Below, piece by piece: positions 45,239 to 53,543 of a stretch of 64,000 nucleotides of DNA. The notes below the pieces were generated by a model. That model was not told where the DNA came from, did not search any database, and saw nothing but the letters and a program-made list of their open reading frames with translations. The stretch's first letter is position 1. Every line of letters begins with the position of its first letter. Source of the stretch: Bacteroides sp. 51 (GTDB taxonomy: Bacteria; Bacteroidota; Bacteroidia; Bacteroidales; Bacteroidaceae). The DNA lies in NCBI RefSeq assembly GCF_010500965.1, contig NZ_QVMI01000036.1, positions 34,367 through 98,366 of the forward strand, given 5' to 3'. The position numbers and the translations under genes are program-made.

Positions 45239-46495
45239 ATGAGAAAGATTATAATTTTACTGGTAGTGTTATTGCCGATGATTGATAATATGTCTACTGT
45301 GTGTGGGCAAGTTTTAAACTTTGATTTTGATATGACCAAGTCACAGCCAGTCTATAGCGAAGAGACTGGTTATGGATATGAACGAGGTACATCTTCCATA
45401 TCAAAAAAACAGATGCAACCAATGTTCTTCTCTGTTAAAGTACCCGAAGGTGACTACAAAGTAACAGTTACAATTGGTAGCAAAGATTATGCTGGAGTTA
45501 CCACTTTACGGGCTGAGACAAGGCGAATGGTAATTGAAAAAATGACAACTAAGAAAGGAGAACTACGTGATGTTACATTTAATGTGAATGTACGAATGCC
45601 ATATATTGATGGTGAGAAATATGTCGTCCTACAGGAACGCGAAAGAAAAGACTGGGGATGGGATGATCGACTGACCCTTGAGTTCAATGGCTATGCTCCA
45701 GCAGTCAGTAGAATCAGGATTGAACCAAATCATATAAAACATAAAATCTGGCTTTGTGGAAATTCCACTGTGACTGACCAAGATGCTGAACCATATACTA
45801 GTTGGGGGCAAATTCTTCCCTACTGGTTCGATGAGCACATCTCCGTTGAAAATATTGCCATGAGTGGATTACGTACAACATCATTTATTGCTCAGAACCG
45901 TTTAGCAAAGATTGCAAATGAAGTGAAACAAGGCGATTTTATCTTAATTGAATTTGGTCATAATGACGAAAAAGATCGTGAGCCAGGTAGTGGTGCATGG
46001 TATAACTTTGCCTACAATCTTAAGCGATTCATTGATGAATTACGTCCACGAGGTGCTCAAATAATACTGGTTACACCTACTGAGAGACGAAACTTTAAAG
46101 ATAATAAGATCAATGCCACTCATGGAGACTATCCTGCCGCTATCCGTGCTGTGGCTGAACGTGAAAACATACCACTCATTGACCTTACTATATCTACAAC
46201 CAAACTATACAATTCGTTGGGTGATTCTCTGAGTAAGCGACTTTTTGTTTATTATCCAGCTAACGCTTATATTGGGCAGACGAAAGAACTTAAAGATGAT
46301 ACTCACTCAAATGCTTTTGGTGCGTTCGAAATATGCAAACTTATAGTGATGGGATTTAAGGCCAACAACATCCCACTCATATACTATCTTCGTTCTGAAT
46401 GGCAGGATTTCGACCCTTGTCATCCAGATGATTGGCAGCAGTTTTACTGGCCTATTACACCAACTCTCCGTTCGGAGAAACCAATGGGTAACTGA
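45239..46495 (+). CDS. Rhamnogalacturonan acetylesterase, CE12 SGNH hydrolase
   Basis: 418 residues with a signal peptide (about 1-24). The N-terminal beta module (25-160) starts LNFDFDMTKSQPVYSEETGY. The SGNH hydrolase domain (165-395) has nucleophile Ser176 in WLCGNSTVTDQ, oxyanion residues in MSGLRTTSF and GHND (EFGHNDEKD), and Asp353/His356 in DDTHSNAFG. This matches CE12 rhamnogalacturonan acetylesterases such as those that deacetylate rhamnogalacturonan I. Its presence suggests pectin side chains or rhamnogalacturonan as the target of the locus. It lies 189 bp after the regulator. Confidence 0.9.
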   Translation: MRKIIILLVVLLPMIDNMSTVCGQVLNFDFDMTKSQPVYSEETGYGYERGTSSISKKQMQPMFFSVKVPEGDYKVTVTIGSKDYAGVTTLRAETRRMVIEKMTTKKGELRDVTFNVNVRMPYIDGEKYVVLQERERKDWGWDDRLTLEFNGYAPAVSRIRIEPNHIKHKIWLCGNSTVTDQDAEPYTSWGQILPYWFDEHISVENIAMSGLRTTSFIAQNRLAKIANEVKQGDFILIEFGHNDEKDREPGSGAWYNFAYNLKRFIDELRPRGAQIILVTPTERRNFKDNKINATHGDYPAAIRAVAERENIPLIDLTISTTKLYNSLGDSLSKRLFVYYPANAYIGQTKELKDDTHSNAFGAFEICKLIVMGFKANNIPLIYYLRSEWQDFDPCHPDDWQQFYWPITPTLRSEKPMGN

Positions 46496-46567
46496 TAAAT
46501 ATATTTATCCAGGTATATAAAAGCAAAAGTATATTTGGAAACTAAACAGCCCTAACATCACAAGAAG

Positions 46568-48166
46568 GAGGCTGTCTCACAATGATGAGATGGCCTTTTT
46601 TCGTTTTTCCTTTTTTCTGATTGCTTTTTCTCTTTTGTTTCCGATTCGTTCTTTTTTATTGTCTACATTGCTTCATATAATCCCTTTTTCCAATATTCCG
46701 GTTTAATAAAGGTTTCATAGGGGGAGGTATTTTGGCCCTATGATGCTACTTTAGCTATATTATGTGCAATAGCCAGTAACCCAAACTCCACCTCAACTTT
46801 GTTTTTGCCTTTGCAAAGGAATTGTTTGAAGTTCTTGTTGTTTTTTAGATTTCCAAAGGTAGCTTCCACATCCTGTGGCCTATTGCTTCGATGTACAAAC
46901 CCTTGGGGTGAGAGCAGTTTCTCTTTTTCTTCCGCTTTGAGTTTGTTCAATCTGTGATTCACTTCTATCCTACGGTTTGTTTTTGACTTGTGGCAGAGTG
47001 ATCTTAGTGGACATCCCTGACAACGAACGGCTTGATATACATGTATTTCTTGCTCAAGCCCCGTTTTGGTGTACTATTTACGCTTTCCGATGCATCTCAT
47101 AGGTTGTCCCATTGGACAGTAAAAGCAATCCTGCGTACCGTTGTAGTAGAAGTTAGAAGAACGAAAGGGATCCGTTCTCCACTTCTTTGTTTGTTCTTTA
47201 TGGAAGTAGTTATACTTGATAAAAGTATTAATACCCTTGCTTCTGGCATAAAGATAATTTTCCTCACTCCCATATCCGGCATCAGCAATAGATTCCTGAG
47301 GGTAAAAGCCATATAATGACTTAAACTCTTCTATATGTTCAGTATATGTTGTGGTATCTGCAGTAGTTTGGTGAAGGGTATAGTTACTGATGAATTGTTC
47401 ATTGGTAGAGATTTGTACATTGAAAGCCGGTTTGAGTTGACCGTTTAACATGTGATCTTCCTTCATACGCATAAAAGTTGCATCCGGATCAGTCTTAGAG
47501 TAGCTACCCCGACCATCAAGAATTTGCTCTTGCTGCTCATAACGCTTCAACTGTTCAGGCCAGGCTTTCTTTACCCGTTTTACTTTCTGCTTTACCTTCT
47601 TGTCACAATCCACATCACGCAAAGCTTCATCGATACGATCCACCACCTGAGCCACTTTATCGGCGCTGATATCTTCAGCAAGCAGAGGTGTTTCTTCCAT
47701 CAGCTCCTGCTTGGTTACAGACTCGGCATACGCCCAAAGCTCATTTAGTTGCTCAGCAATCTTACTGATACGGGTTTACGGCAAAGATCTTCGATACGCC
47801 GGGAAGAATATACATTACGCAAATAAGCATAGACAAGCAACTTGAGCATCAAGCGAGGATGATAAGCGTGGCTGCCCAAACGAGAATACTTGCGGTACAA
47901 AGAAGTTAAATCAATCTGTTCAATGATACGATCAACAACACGAACGCGATCATTATCAGGGATTAGCTCACCTAAAGAGGGAGGTAATAACAGATTATCG
48001 TTGGTAGTGTAGGATTTAAACATTATATTTGTTTTTGAGGAGACACTTAAAGATACAAATCTTTAAGCTCATAAGCAAGTCTTTGTTTTGTGAAATGAAG
48101 GCTTGCTGCTTTTGTATAATCCTCCCCAAAAAATATGAGGCCATCTCATCATTGTGAGACAGCCTC
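46568..48166 (-). mobile_element. IS1182-like insertion sequence, degenerate (right border)
   Basis: 1599 bp. The 28-bp terminal inverted repeats are perfect: 46568-46595 and 48139-48166 (GAGGCTGTCTCACAATGATG...). The transposase runs on the minus strand but is broken. A partial second copy in the same orientation bounds the other side of the block at 30791-31108. Umu sequence begins immediately outside at 48167. Confidence 0.9.
46738..48023 (-). pseudogene. IS1182-family transposase, broken
   Basis: The N-terminal part (48023 leftwards, MFKSYTTNDNLLLPPSLGEL through YSSRRIEDLCR) is typical of IS1182 transposases. Then the frame breaks near 47770, and the sequence jumps to IAEQLNELWAYAES, skipping a segment that full-length members have (large deletion with frameshift). 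The next part reads through the DDE region (GYGSEENYLYARSKG) to an in-frame TAG at 47074-47076 after CIGKRK. The same frame continues with YTKTGLEQEIHVYQAVRCQG and the C-terminal NRPQDVEATFGNLKNNKNFK. The element cannot make a working transposase itself. Confidence 0.88.
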
Positions 48167-48629
48167 TTTTTTTAGCAAACTTATTGGCAATTTTCGCTAA
48201 TGTTTTAGTCGGTGCTACACCGATACTGACAGGAATACCAATGCCTTGTTTGACTGTTCGAGCCATTTCAAGGCAATGTTTTCTTAAATCTATTTTATCA
48301 AAGCCAGTGAAATCCAAAAAGGCTTCATCAATAGAGTAATCTTCTACATCTGGGCAAAACCGAGATAATAATCCTTTCATCCGAATGGACATATCAGCAT
48401 AAAGAACATAGTTTGTAGAAAAAACTTGTACATTATGCTTTTTAACGAGGTTTTCAATTTCAAAATAATTCGCACCCATCTTAATGCCTAATGTTTTGGC
48501 TTCATTGCTTCTTGCTATGGCACACCCGTCGTTGTTCGATAGCACAATGACAGGTTTGCCTTCTAACGAAGAATCAAAGACTCGTTCGCAAGAAACAAAG
48601 AAATTATTACCATCACACAAAGCATACAT
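48167..48629 (-). pseudogene. umuC: umuC N-terminal part (interrupted by inserted block)
   Basis: 154 codons from the ATG at 48629 (MYALCDGNNFFVSCERVF) through KIANKFAKK, where the IS terminal repeat begins. It has the palm/fingers of a Y-family DNA polymerase: Asp6, then SNNDGCAIARSNEAK, and Asp101-Glu102 in YSIDEAFLD. The frame runs on into the IS for another 32 codons (to 48069), giving an unrelated tail. The C-terminal part is at 30019-30790. Without the little finger and C-terminal region it should not be a working polymerase. Confidence 0.95.
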
Positions 48630-48631
48630 AC

Positions 48632-49075
48632 TCAGAACTCCTTTATTACATATCGGAGAACTCCCCAACGTTTAAGTTCTTCGCCTTCTTTCACTATGAT
48701 AGGATTATAAGCCGGATTTGACGATATTAATGCTACATGATCTTTTCGATATTCAAGACGCTTCATCGTAAACTCTCCATCTATCGAAAAAATTAAAATG
48801 GCATTTTCATAAGGCTCTTCCAGCTTATCTACAACAAGCATATCGCCGGGAAAGATTCCATCTCCACTTAGACTATCTCCTCCCGCAATCAAACAAAACG
48901 TCGTTTCCTTACTTTTGATAAGCAACTTATTAAAGTCAATTCCTTTTTCAACATAGTTGTAGGCTTCACTTGGAAAGCCCGCGGGAACGGGACTTGAATA
49001 CAAGTCAACCTCTGCTGAAATCAGTTCATCAGCAATTGGAATTAGCCTGTTTAAATATTCATTTATTTTTTTCAT
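48632..49075 (-). CDS. umuD: UmuD-like S24 peptidase (translesion polymerase subunit)
   Basis: 147 residues, UmuD length. Catalytic Ser68 (GGDSLSGDG) and Lys105 (FTMKRLE). The self-cleavage site is probably Ala32-Gly33 in PVPAGFPSEA. After RecA-stimulated cleavage the product would join UmuC, but umuC is split here, so umuD is a leftover of the operon umuD-umuC-yedK. The stop is 3 bp before the umuC start. A strong promoter and a palindrome lie upstream (49099-49158). Confidence 0.93.
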   Translation of the reverse strand: MKKINEYLNRLIPIADELISAEVDLYSSPVPAGFPSEAYNYVEKGIDFNKLLIKSKETTFCLIAGGDSLSGDGIFPGDMLVVDKLEEPYENAILIFSIDGEFTMKRLEYRKDHVALISSNPAYNPIIVKEGEELKRWGVLRYVIKEF

Positions 49076-49098
49076 ATATCAATCCCGCAATAAGATTA

Positions 49099-49129
49099 CA
49101 AAAATAAGCCTTTCCCTTCGATATGGAAA
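49099..49129 (-). promoter_or_regulatory. umuD promoter
   Basis: Minus-strand TATTTTTG (49106-49099) is a perfect -7 box, with TTTC (49129-49126) 19 bp upstream at -33. Transcription would start near 49092, about 17 bp before the umuD ATG. Confidence 0.7.
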
Positions 49130-49136
49130 GCGATTG

Positions 49137-49158
49137 CATGTTATATGTTGTAAACATG
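49137..49158. promoter_or_regulatory. Candidate operator of the umu operon
   Basis: CATGTT (49137-49142) and AACATG (49153-49158) are inverted with 10 bases between, just upstream of the -33 box. The spacing suits a dimeric repressor. Whether it is a LexA-type site is unknown. Confidence 0.4.
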
Positions 49159-49447
49159 AATTATAGGTCAATCCAATTTCTTTTTACTACACTTCTCTCC
49201 GGTATAATTTCTTCCTCATTAGCGAGTATCAAACCGGGTACTTATTGACCCATGTTCAGGATACAAAGGTATTTCGGCTAATCCTGTCGCCAAATTGTTG
49301 CCTGAAAAATCTTCCTCTTTCCCTACGGGCGAGCGTATTTATTCCCTCAAAATTTGTCTTCGGCGGATTCAGCCGACCTTTTCACGTATCCGAAACATAA
49401 GGTCAGTACACCGGCTCCGATACGGCATAAAAAAAAAGTCAGAAATT

Positions 49448-49678
49448 ATGAGAAGTATAGTAAAAAATAGGAAACAAGGTAGTAACCTTCCAATTAGCAT
49501 AAAATTGGTTGTAAAAATCGTTCTCGTGGCTTTGGGTTGCTCCGTGTGGGGAACAGGGTTTATTTGGGCTTTAGTGGGCTTGTATCTCTTTCTTCCTGTT
49601 ATTCGGGGTATCCTCTCCTTCTTCGTGGGTTTAGGTGCTATAATCCTGTTTTTTCTCATTCTTTTCTCCTTTTTATAA
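49448..49678 (+). CDS. Small membrane protein, unknown
   Basis: 76 residues from the ATG at 49448. The basic N-terminus (MRSIVKNRKQGSN) is followed by two or three hydrophobic segments (IKLVVKIVLVALGCSVWGTG, FIWALVGLYLFLPVIRGIL, FFVGLGAIILFFLILFSF). No family recognised. It lies 19 bp before the next gene, so it is probably co-transcribed with the rightward accessory block. Confidence 0.6.
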   Translation: MRSIVKNRKQGSNLPISIKLVVKIVLVALGCSVWGTGFIWALVGLYLFLPVIRGILSFFVGLGAIILFFLILFSFL

Positions 49679-49697
49679 TCCCTTAAAATTTAGAGTT

Positions 49698-50693
49698 ATG
49701 AGCAAAGTATTTTTATTAGGAGCAAATAAGGAAATTGACAGAGCCAAACAAGTCGTAGAGGTTAATCAAATAATCCAAATGGAGGGTTACAGTTACGACA
49801 GGTATGTTGTCTATGAAATCCGCAAAAACGATTGGGGCATTGCTTATAAGCTGATTAACCTGCGTACAAAGGAGTATCAAACAGCCGACATTATCAGACC
49901 ATTGAAAGAAAAATTCGGTATTGGTTATTACTATGACAGCGAAAACCCGCAATTCATGGACAGTTTCGAGGTTACAATGCTTCTTCAGCAAGCCCAACAA
50001 CAGAAAAAGGCAGAGGAAGCCGAAGCCGAGCAGGAAAAAATCAGAGTAGAGCAGGTTAAGGAAATCGGGCGCAAACGCTTTGCCGAGATATTTCCCGAAG
50101 ATGCACAGGCGGTTATCGTAGCACGGTTAAGACAAAACGAAAGCGACAGCTATACCGACTACTACTCATACAGCACACAGCGGACGGTTATCATAGGTTT
50201 TTCCAAGCACAAAAGGGACTTGTTTTCCGAAATGCGTAAACACGCATCCAATTTTGATGAAACCGCCTATTTAGCCGAGTTTAACGAGGACTACGAACAC
50301 AGGGAAAAGTACAGCATGGGCGACGGTTATTACTTGGGGAAAAGCAAGTATAGCGGTTGGATAATTGAAAAAGAGCCTGTATATAACCGTGAGCGCACGA
50401 TAGAGGAATTTGCCTACACCGCAGGGAACGAAGACAACATACATATCAGCAAGTCTGACACAACACCAAAGAATAGTAATCCCACAACAGATACTAATAG
50501 CGGTTGCACATTGGTAGAATATTCAGCCAAAGCGGTAGCGGTATTCGGAGAAACGAGAGCCATAAAAGACGAACTCAAAGCAATGGGCGGACGCTTTAAC
50601 AGCCGATTGACGTTCAACGGTAAGAAGTTGGCAGGTTGGATTTTTCCTAAATCACAAGAGCAACGTTTAGCCTATTATTTCGGATTGGATTAA
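49698..50693 (+). CDS. Unknown ICE protein
   Basis: 331 residues, cytoplasmic. Residues 1-100 are a mixed domain (VFLLGANKEIDRAKQVVEV, YVVYEIRKNDWGIAYKLINL). Residues 105-140 are a charged coiled-coil-like helix (AEEAEAEQEKIRVEQVKEIG). The C-terminal 60 residues (FGETRAIKDELKAMGGRFN, GWIFPKSQEQRLAYYF) resemble a small module repeated in mobile-element proteins that reads like a nucleic-acid-associated domain, but I cannot name it. Conserved next to PcfK/PcfJ in Bacteroides elements, from memory. Confidence 0.65.
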   Translation: MSKVFLLGANKEIDRAKQVVEVNQIIQMEGYSYDRYVVYEIRKNDWGIAYKLINLRTKEYQTADIIRPLKEKFGIGYYYDSENPQFMDSFEVTMLLQQAQQQKKAEEAEAEQEKIRVEQVKEIGRKRFAEIFPEDAQAVIVARLRQNESDSYTDYYSYSTQRTVIIGFSKHKRDLFSEMRKHASNFDETAYLAEFNEDYEHREKYSMGDGYYLGKSKYSGWIIEKEPVYNRERTIEEFAYTAGNEDNIHISKSDTTPKNSNPTTDTNSGCTLVEYSAKAVAVFGETRAIKDELKAMGGRFNSRLTFNGKKLAGWIFPKSQEQRLAYYFGLD

Positions 50694-50739
50694 GTAGTAA
50701 TACGGGGCAGAGCCTTTCTGCCCCACAACACTCAAAAGT

Positions 50740-51150
50740 ATGAAAGCATCAAATCATTTCAAAAATACAATTAAGGCATACTTAGATAAGAGAGCCGAAA
50801 CAGATGTATTGTTCTCATTCCAATACAGCAAACCCGAAAAGAATATTGACGATTGTGTTACCTATATTCTCAATACTGTACAGAAAAGCGGTTGCAATGG
50901 TTTTGCAGACGATGAAATCTATTCAATGGCGGTACACTATTATGATGAAGATAATATCGAAATCGGTAAGCAAATAAACGCCCATGTAGTAGTAAATCAT
51001 GTAGTAGAACTGACTGAAGAAGAAAAGGAACAGGCTCGCCGAGATGCTATACAAAAGGCACAGGACGAAGCATACAGGAAGATAACACAGCCTGTCAAAA
51101 AAAGCAAGAAAGTAGTATTAAATCCCCAACCATCTTTGTTTGATTTTTAA
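50740..51150 (+). CDS. PcfK-like protein
   Basis: 136 residues. Matches the PcfK-like family of conjugative elements: MKASNHFKNTIKAYLDKRA, KNIDDCVTYILNTVQKSG, FADDEIYSMAVHYYDED. A charged helix follows (TEEEKEQARRDAIQKAQDE), then a tail ending LNPQPSLFDF. The role in transfer is not established. It is followed after 10 bp by its usual partner PcfJ. Confidence 0.88.
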   Translation: MKASNHFKNTIKAYLDKRAETDVLFSFQYSKPEKNIDDCVTYILNTVQKSGCNGFADDEIYSMAVHYYDEDNIEIGKQINAHVVVNHVVELTEEEKEQARRDAIQKAQDEAYRKITQPVKKSKKVVLNPQPSLFDF

Positions 51151-51160
51151 GCATTATCCT

Positions 51161-52453
51161 ATGAAAGCGAAGAATAAATTCCAAAAACAAGTAGTAGAAG
51201 CGAGTAAAACCCTGCCGAAACTCACGAAAGAGCAAATTCAATGGGGTTATGAGAATGGTATCGACCATATCGGGCGCAGAACCGATAAGGGAGTAATAAC
51301 CTGTACTAAATGCGGTCATTCGTGGCAGGGAGCAGGGTATTTGGTTGCAACATTAACGGACTGTAACTGTCCGAACTGTAATACCAAACTGAAGGTAGAA
51401 ACCACCAAGAAACGAACATTCAACGCTCGTTACTACATGACGGTAGTAACCACCCATGCAGGTTATCAGGTATTGCGCTCTGTAATGCTATTCTGTTCGG
51501 TAAAGGTCGGAGAAACGCCTAAATACGACTATTCAGAAGTTATGCAACGGTGGATTGCTCCCAATGGTAAACATTGCACATTCGCAAAACTCCGTCAGAC
51601 AATGGGTACTTGTTACTATGATGCGTGGATATTCCATACCGATTTGGAATTGCGTAGCGAGAACAGCAATAACAAATATTACATAAATGTATATGACAAA
51701 ATATTTACAGGCGTGGTTTACCCCCGAATGAAACTAATCCCCGAACTGAAAAGAACAGGCTACAAAAAGGGATTATACGGACAAAAGCCGTTAGACCTGT
51801 TCCGTACCCTACTGACCGACAGCCGAGCCGAAACGCTTATGAAGACAGGATATACCAAGCTATTAAAACGCATCATGGATAGCGGTTGGAAGAATATCGA
51901 CAGGTATTGGCAATCCGTCCGCATCTGCATCCGAAACGGCTACAAAATCAACGATGCTACGCTTTGGTGCGACTATATAGACAATCTCCGTTTCTTCGGC
52001 AAAGACCTGTATAACGCCAAATATGTATGCCCTGCCGACCTTAAAGCCGAGCATGACCGATATATGCTGAAGAAAGCCAAAGCCGATGCACAAGCGGAGT
52101 TGGAAAAGCAACTTGAAAAAGAAGCCGAATTTAGGGCGATTAAAGCTAAGTTTTTCGGACTTATATTTTCCGATGGGCGTATCAGTGTCCGTGTACTTGA
52201 AAGCGTACAGGAGATAGTAGCAGAGGGACAAGCGATGCACCATTGTGTAGGTAGTTATTCGACCAAAGAAGACTCCCTTATCCTTTCGGCAACCATTGAC
52301 GGCAAACGCATTGAAACCGTAGAGGTATCTATTTCCAAACTGAAAGTAATCCAATGTAGGGGTTTATGCAACAAGAACAGCGAACACCATAGTCAGATAC
52401 TTTCACTTGTAAATAGCAATATGCCACTCATAGAACAACGATTGGCAGCATAA
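51161..52453 (+). CDS. PcfJ-like protein
   Basis: 430 residues from the ATG at 51161; the frame opens at 51140, but the earlier codons overlap pcfK. It has a zinc-ribbon-like N-terminus (CTKCGHSW, then NCPNCNTKLKV, residues about 55-90), a central body with long helices, and the C-terminal PcfJ signature GQAMHHCVGSYSTKEDSLIL and RGLCNKNSEH. PcfJ and PcfK are paired accessory proteins of conjugative elements in Firmicutes and Bacteroidetes. Biochemical role unknown. Confidence 0.88.
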   Translation: MKAKNKFQKQVVEASKTLPKLTKEQIQWGYENGIDHIGRRTDKGVITCTKCGHSWQGAGYLVATLTDCNCPNCNTKLKVETTKKRTFNARYYMTVVTTHAGYQVLRSVMLFCSVKVGETPKYDYSEVMQRWIAPNGKHCTFAKLRQTMGTCYYDAWIFHTDLELRSENSNNKYYINVYDKIFTGVVYPRMKLIPELKRTGYKKGLYGQKPLDLFRTLLTDSRAETLMKTGYTKLLKRIMDSGWKNIDRYWQSVRICIRNGYKINDATLWCDYIDNLRFFGKDLYNAKYVCPADLKAEHDRYMLKKAKADAQAELEKQLEKEAEFRAIKAKFFGLIFSDGRISVRVLESVQEIVAEGQAMHHCVGSYSTKEDSLILSATIDGKRIETVEVSISKLKVIQCRGLCNKNSEHHSQILSLVNSNMPLIEQRLAA

Positions 52454-52498
52454 TTTATAAACCGGGCGGAGTAATCTGCCCACAAAATTCAAATAGAC

Positions 52499-52981
52499 AT
52501 GAAAACAATAGAAGTAAACGATAGTATTATAGGCAAGCGTTGTAAGAGCATTTTTACAGGCTTAATGGTAACAGGCGTTATCGAAGAAATCAAGATAACT
52601 GAGTACACAGCAGAAGTTAAAGTGCGTTTCGATAACCCACATAGATGGGGTAATCACACCTACAAAAGCGATTGGAGTTCGGCTCGCCTACATGATGAGT
52701 TCGGCTCATTGCATCACCTTGAAATCATTGACGACAAATATCAAACTATCGTGGTCGAGTTCAATAAAGAGATAGCCGAGATTGACCGAATGTTTGCACA
52801 GAATTACAGCACATGGGGAACGGTAAACCTAAAGGAATGGATAGACAACTACGAAAGTAGCCGTTTTACGCAGTTTTCAAGGGATACGGCAATCATAACC
52901 TCCGAATACAATATGGAGAACATAATAGAGTGGCTTGAAAAACAGGATTATATTAAAGATTATCAACACATAACTAAGTAG
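52499..52981 (+). CDS. Unknown ICE protein
   Basis: 160 residues. The first 75 residues look like a beta-barrel with a conserved short domain (IIGKRCKSIFTGLMVTGVIEE, VRFDNPHRWGNHTYKSDWSSARLHD). A helical part follows (FNKEIAEIDRMFAQNYSTWG, ENIIEWLEKQDYIKDYQ). No name recognised. It sits between pcfJ and the DUF3873 gene in the rightward accessory block. Confidence 0.65.
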   Translation: MKTIEVNDSIIGKRCKSIFTGLMVTGVIEEIKITEYTAEVKVRFDNPHRWGNHTYKSDWSSARLHDEFGSLHHLEIIDDKYQTIVVEFNKEIAEIDRMFAQNYSTWGTVNLKEWIDNYESSRFTQFSRDTAIITSEYNMENIIEWLEKQDYIKDYQHITK

Positions 52982-52983
52982 CA

Positions 52984-53199
52984 ATGAAAACAAATTCAAT
53001 CAACAAAAACGGTTGCTCAGTATGCGAGCAAGGCAAAGAGAATTACACAACATTTATTGCAGGAGCATTCAGAGGTACGGAATATTACCAATACGACTAC
53101 CGCCACACGGACGGAGAATTGTTCTCTACGGTTGCCAAATCATTGGAACAATGCCGAAAAGAGCGGGACGAATGGTTACTAAAAAAGAAAAAACTATAA
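52984..53199 (+). CDS. DUF3873 protein
   Basis: 71 residues. The pattern GCSVCEQGKENYTTF, YYQYDYRHTDGELFSTVAKSLEQCRKERD is DUF3873, a short protein found on Bacteroides conjugative elements. Two N-terminal cysteines (CSVC) may bind metal with others. The lysine-rich tail is KKKKL. It starts 2 bp after the previous gene. Confidence 0.85.
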   Translation: MKTNSINKNGCSVCEQGKENYTTFIAGAFRGTEYYQYDYRHTDGELFSTVAKSLEQCRKERDEWLLKKKKL

Positions 53200-53209
53200 T
53201 TCAAAGAGT

Positions 53210-53395
53210 ATGACAACAATAAAGGACATTGAAGGAAACAGAATTGAAGTTACCAACCTTAGAGCAGCTATTCAGCAATGTATTAATTGCTCCGACAGCC
53301 CCTACAAAATGGCTTCGGGGCATACAGTTGGTGAAAATCATCGGTATATGTTGGAGCAACTGAAGGAACTTCAAAAAAAGGAACAAGAGAAATGA
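53210..53395 (+). CDS. Small unknown ICE protein
   Basis: 61 residues, starting 10 bp after the DUF3873 gene. Features: TIKDIEGNRIEVTNLRAAIQQC and a helical end (MLEQLKELQKKEQEK). No family assigned. Its placement, spacing and typical composition support a real gene, the last in the rightward block before convergent terminators. Confidence 0.65.
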   Translation: MTTIKDIEGNRIEVTNLRAAIQQCINCSDSPYKMASGHTVGENHRYMLEQLKELQKKEQEK

Positions 53396-53461
53396 CAGGC
53401 GGGCGATTTTTCGCCCGTTACTTTTTCCATGAGCAAAGAAAATTGGCGGGAGAAAAAGTAA

Positions 53462-53517
53462 CAAAAAGCCAATTAATGAACAATCCGAAACCTTTAATTG
53501 GCTTCGGATTGCTTTTT
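53462..53517. terminator. Terminator between convergent blocks
   Basis: CAATCCGAA (53481-53489) pairs with TTCGGATTG (53503-53511), followed by CTTTTTG. An alternative stem AAGCCAATT (53466-53474) with AATTGGCTT (53496-53504) overlaps it. A separate small hairpin GGGCGATTTTTCGCCC lies at 53402-53417. Together these likely end both the rightward accessory block and the leftward tra block. Confidence 0.7.
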
Positions 53518-53543
53518 GTAATAGAAATTAGAATTATCAAAAA

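Larger units (their letters stand above)
30791..48166. mobile_element. IS-bounded block carrying a polysaccharide utilization locus, inserted in umuC
   Basis: A 17.4-kb block flanked by directly repeated IS1182-like sequences, with umuC sequence on both outer sides. Inside: susC, susD, a GH43-like gene, a GH2 gene, a hybrid two-component regulator and a rhamnogalacturonan acetylesterase. No target duplication is seen, and about 8-12 umuC codons are missing at the junctions. It could be a composite transposon, or the product of recombination between an IS in umuC and one beside the locus, followed by deletion (inference). Confidence 0.8.
49076..49447. other. 372-bp divergent control region
   Basis: Holds the umuD promoter and operator candidate (listed separately) and the leader of the rightward block. 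A short hairpin TCGGC-GGATTCA-GCCGA lies at 49360-49376. No gene is supported; the open frame from 49295 only reaches its likely start at 49448. Confidence 0.6.
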
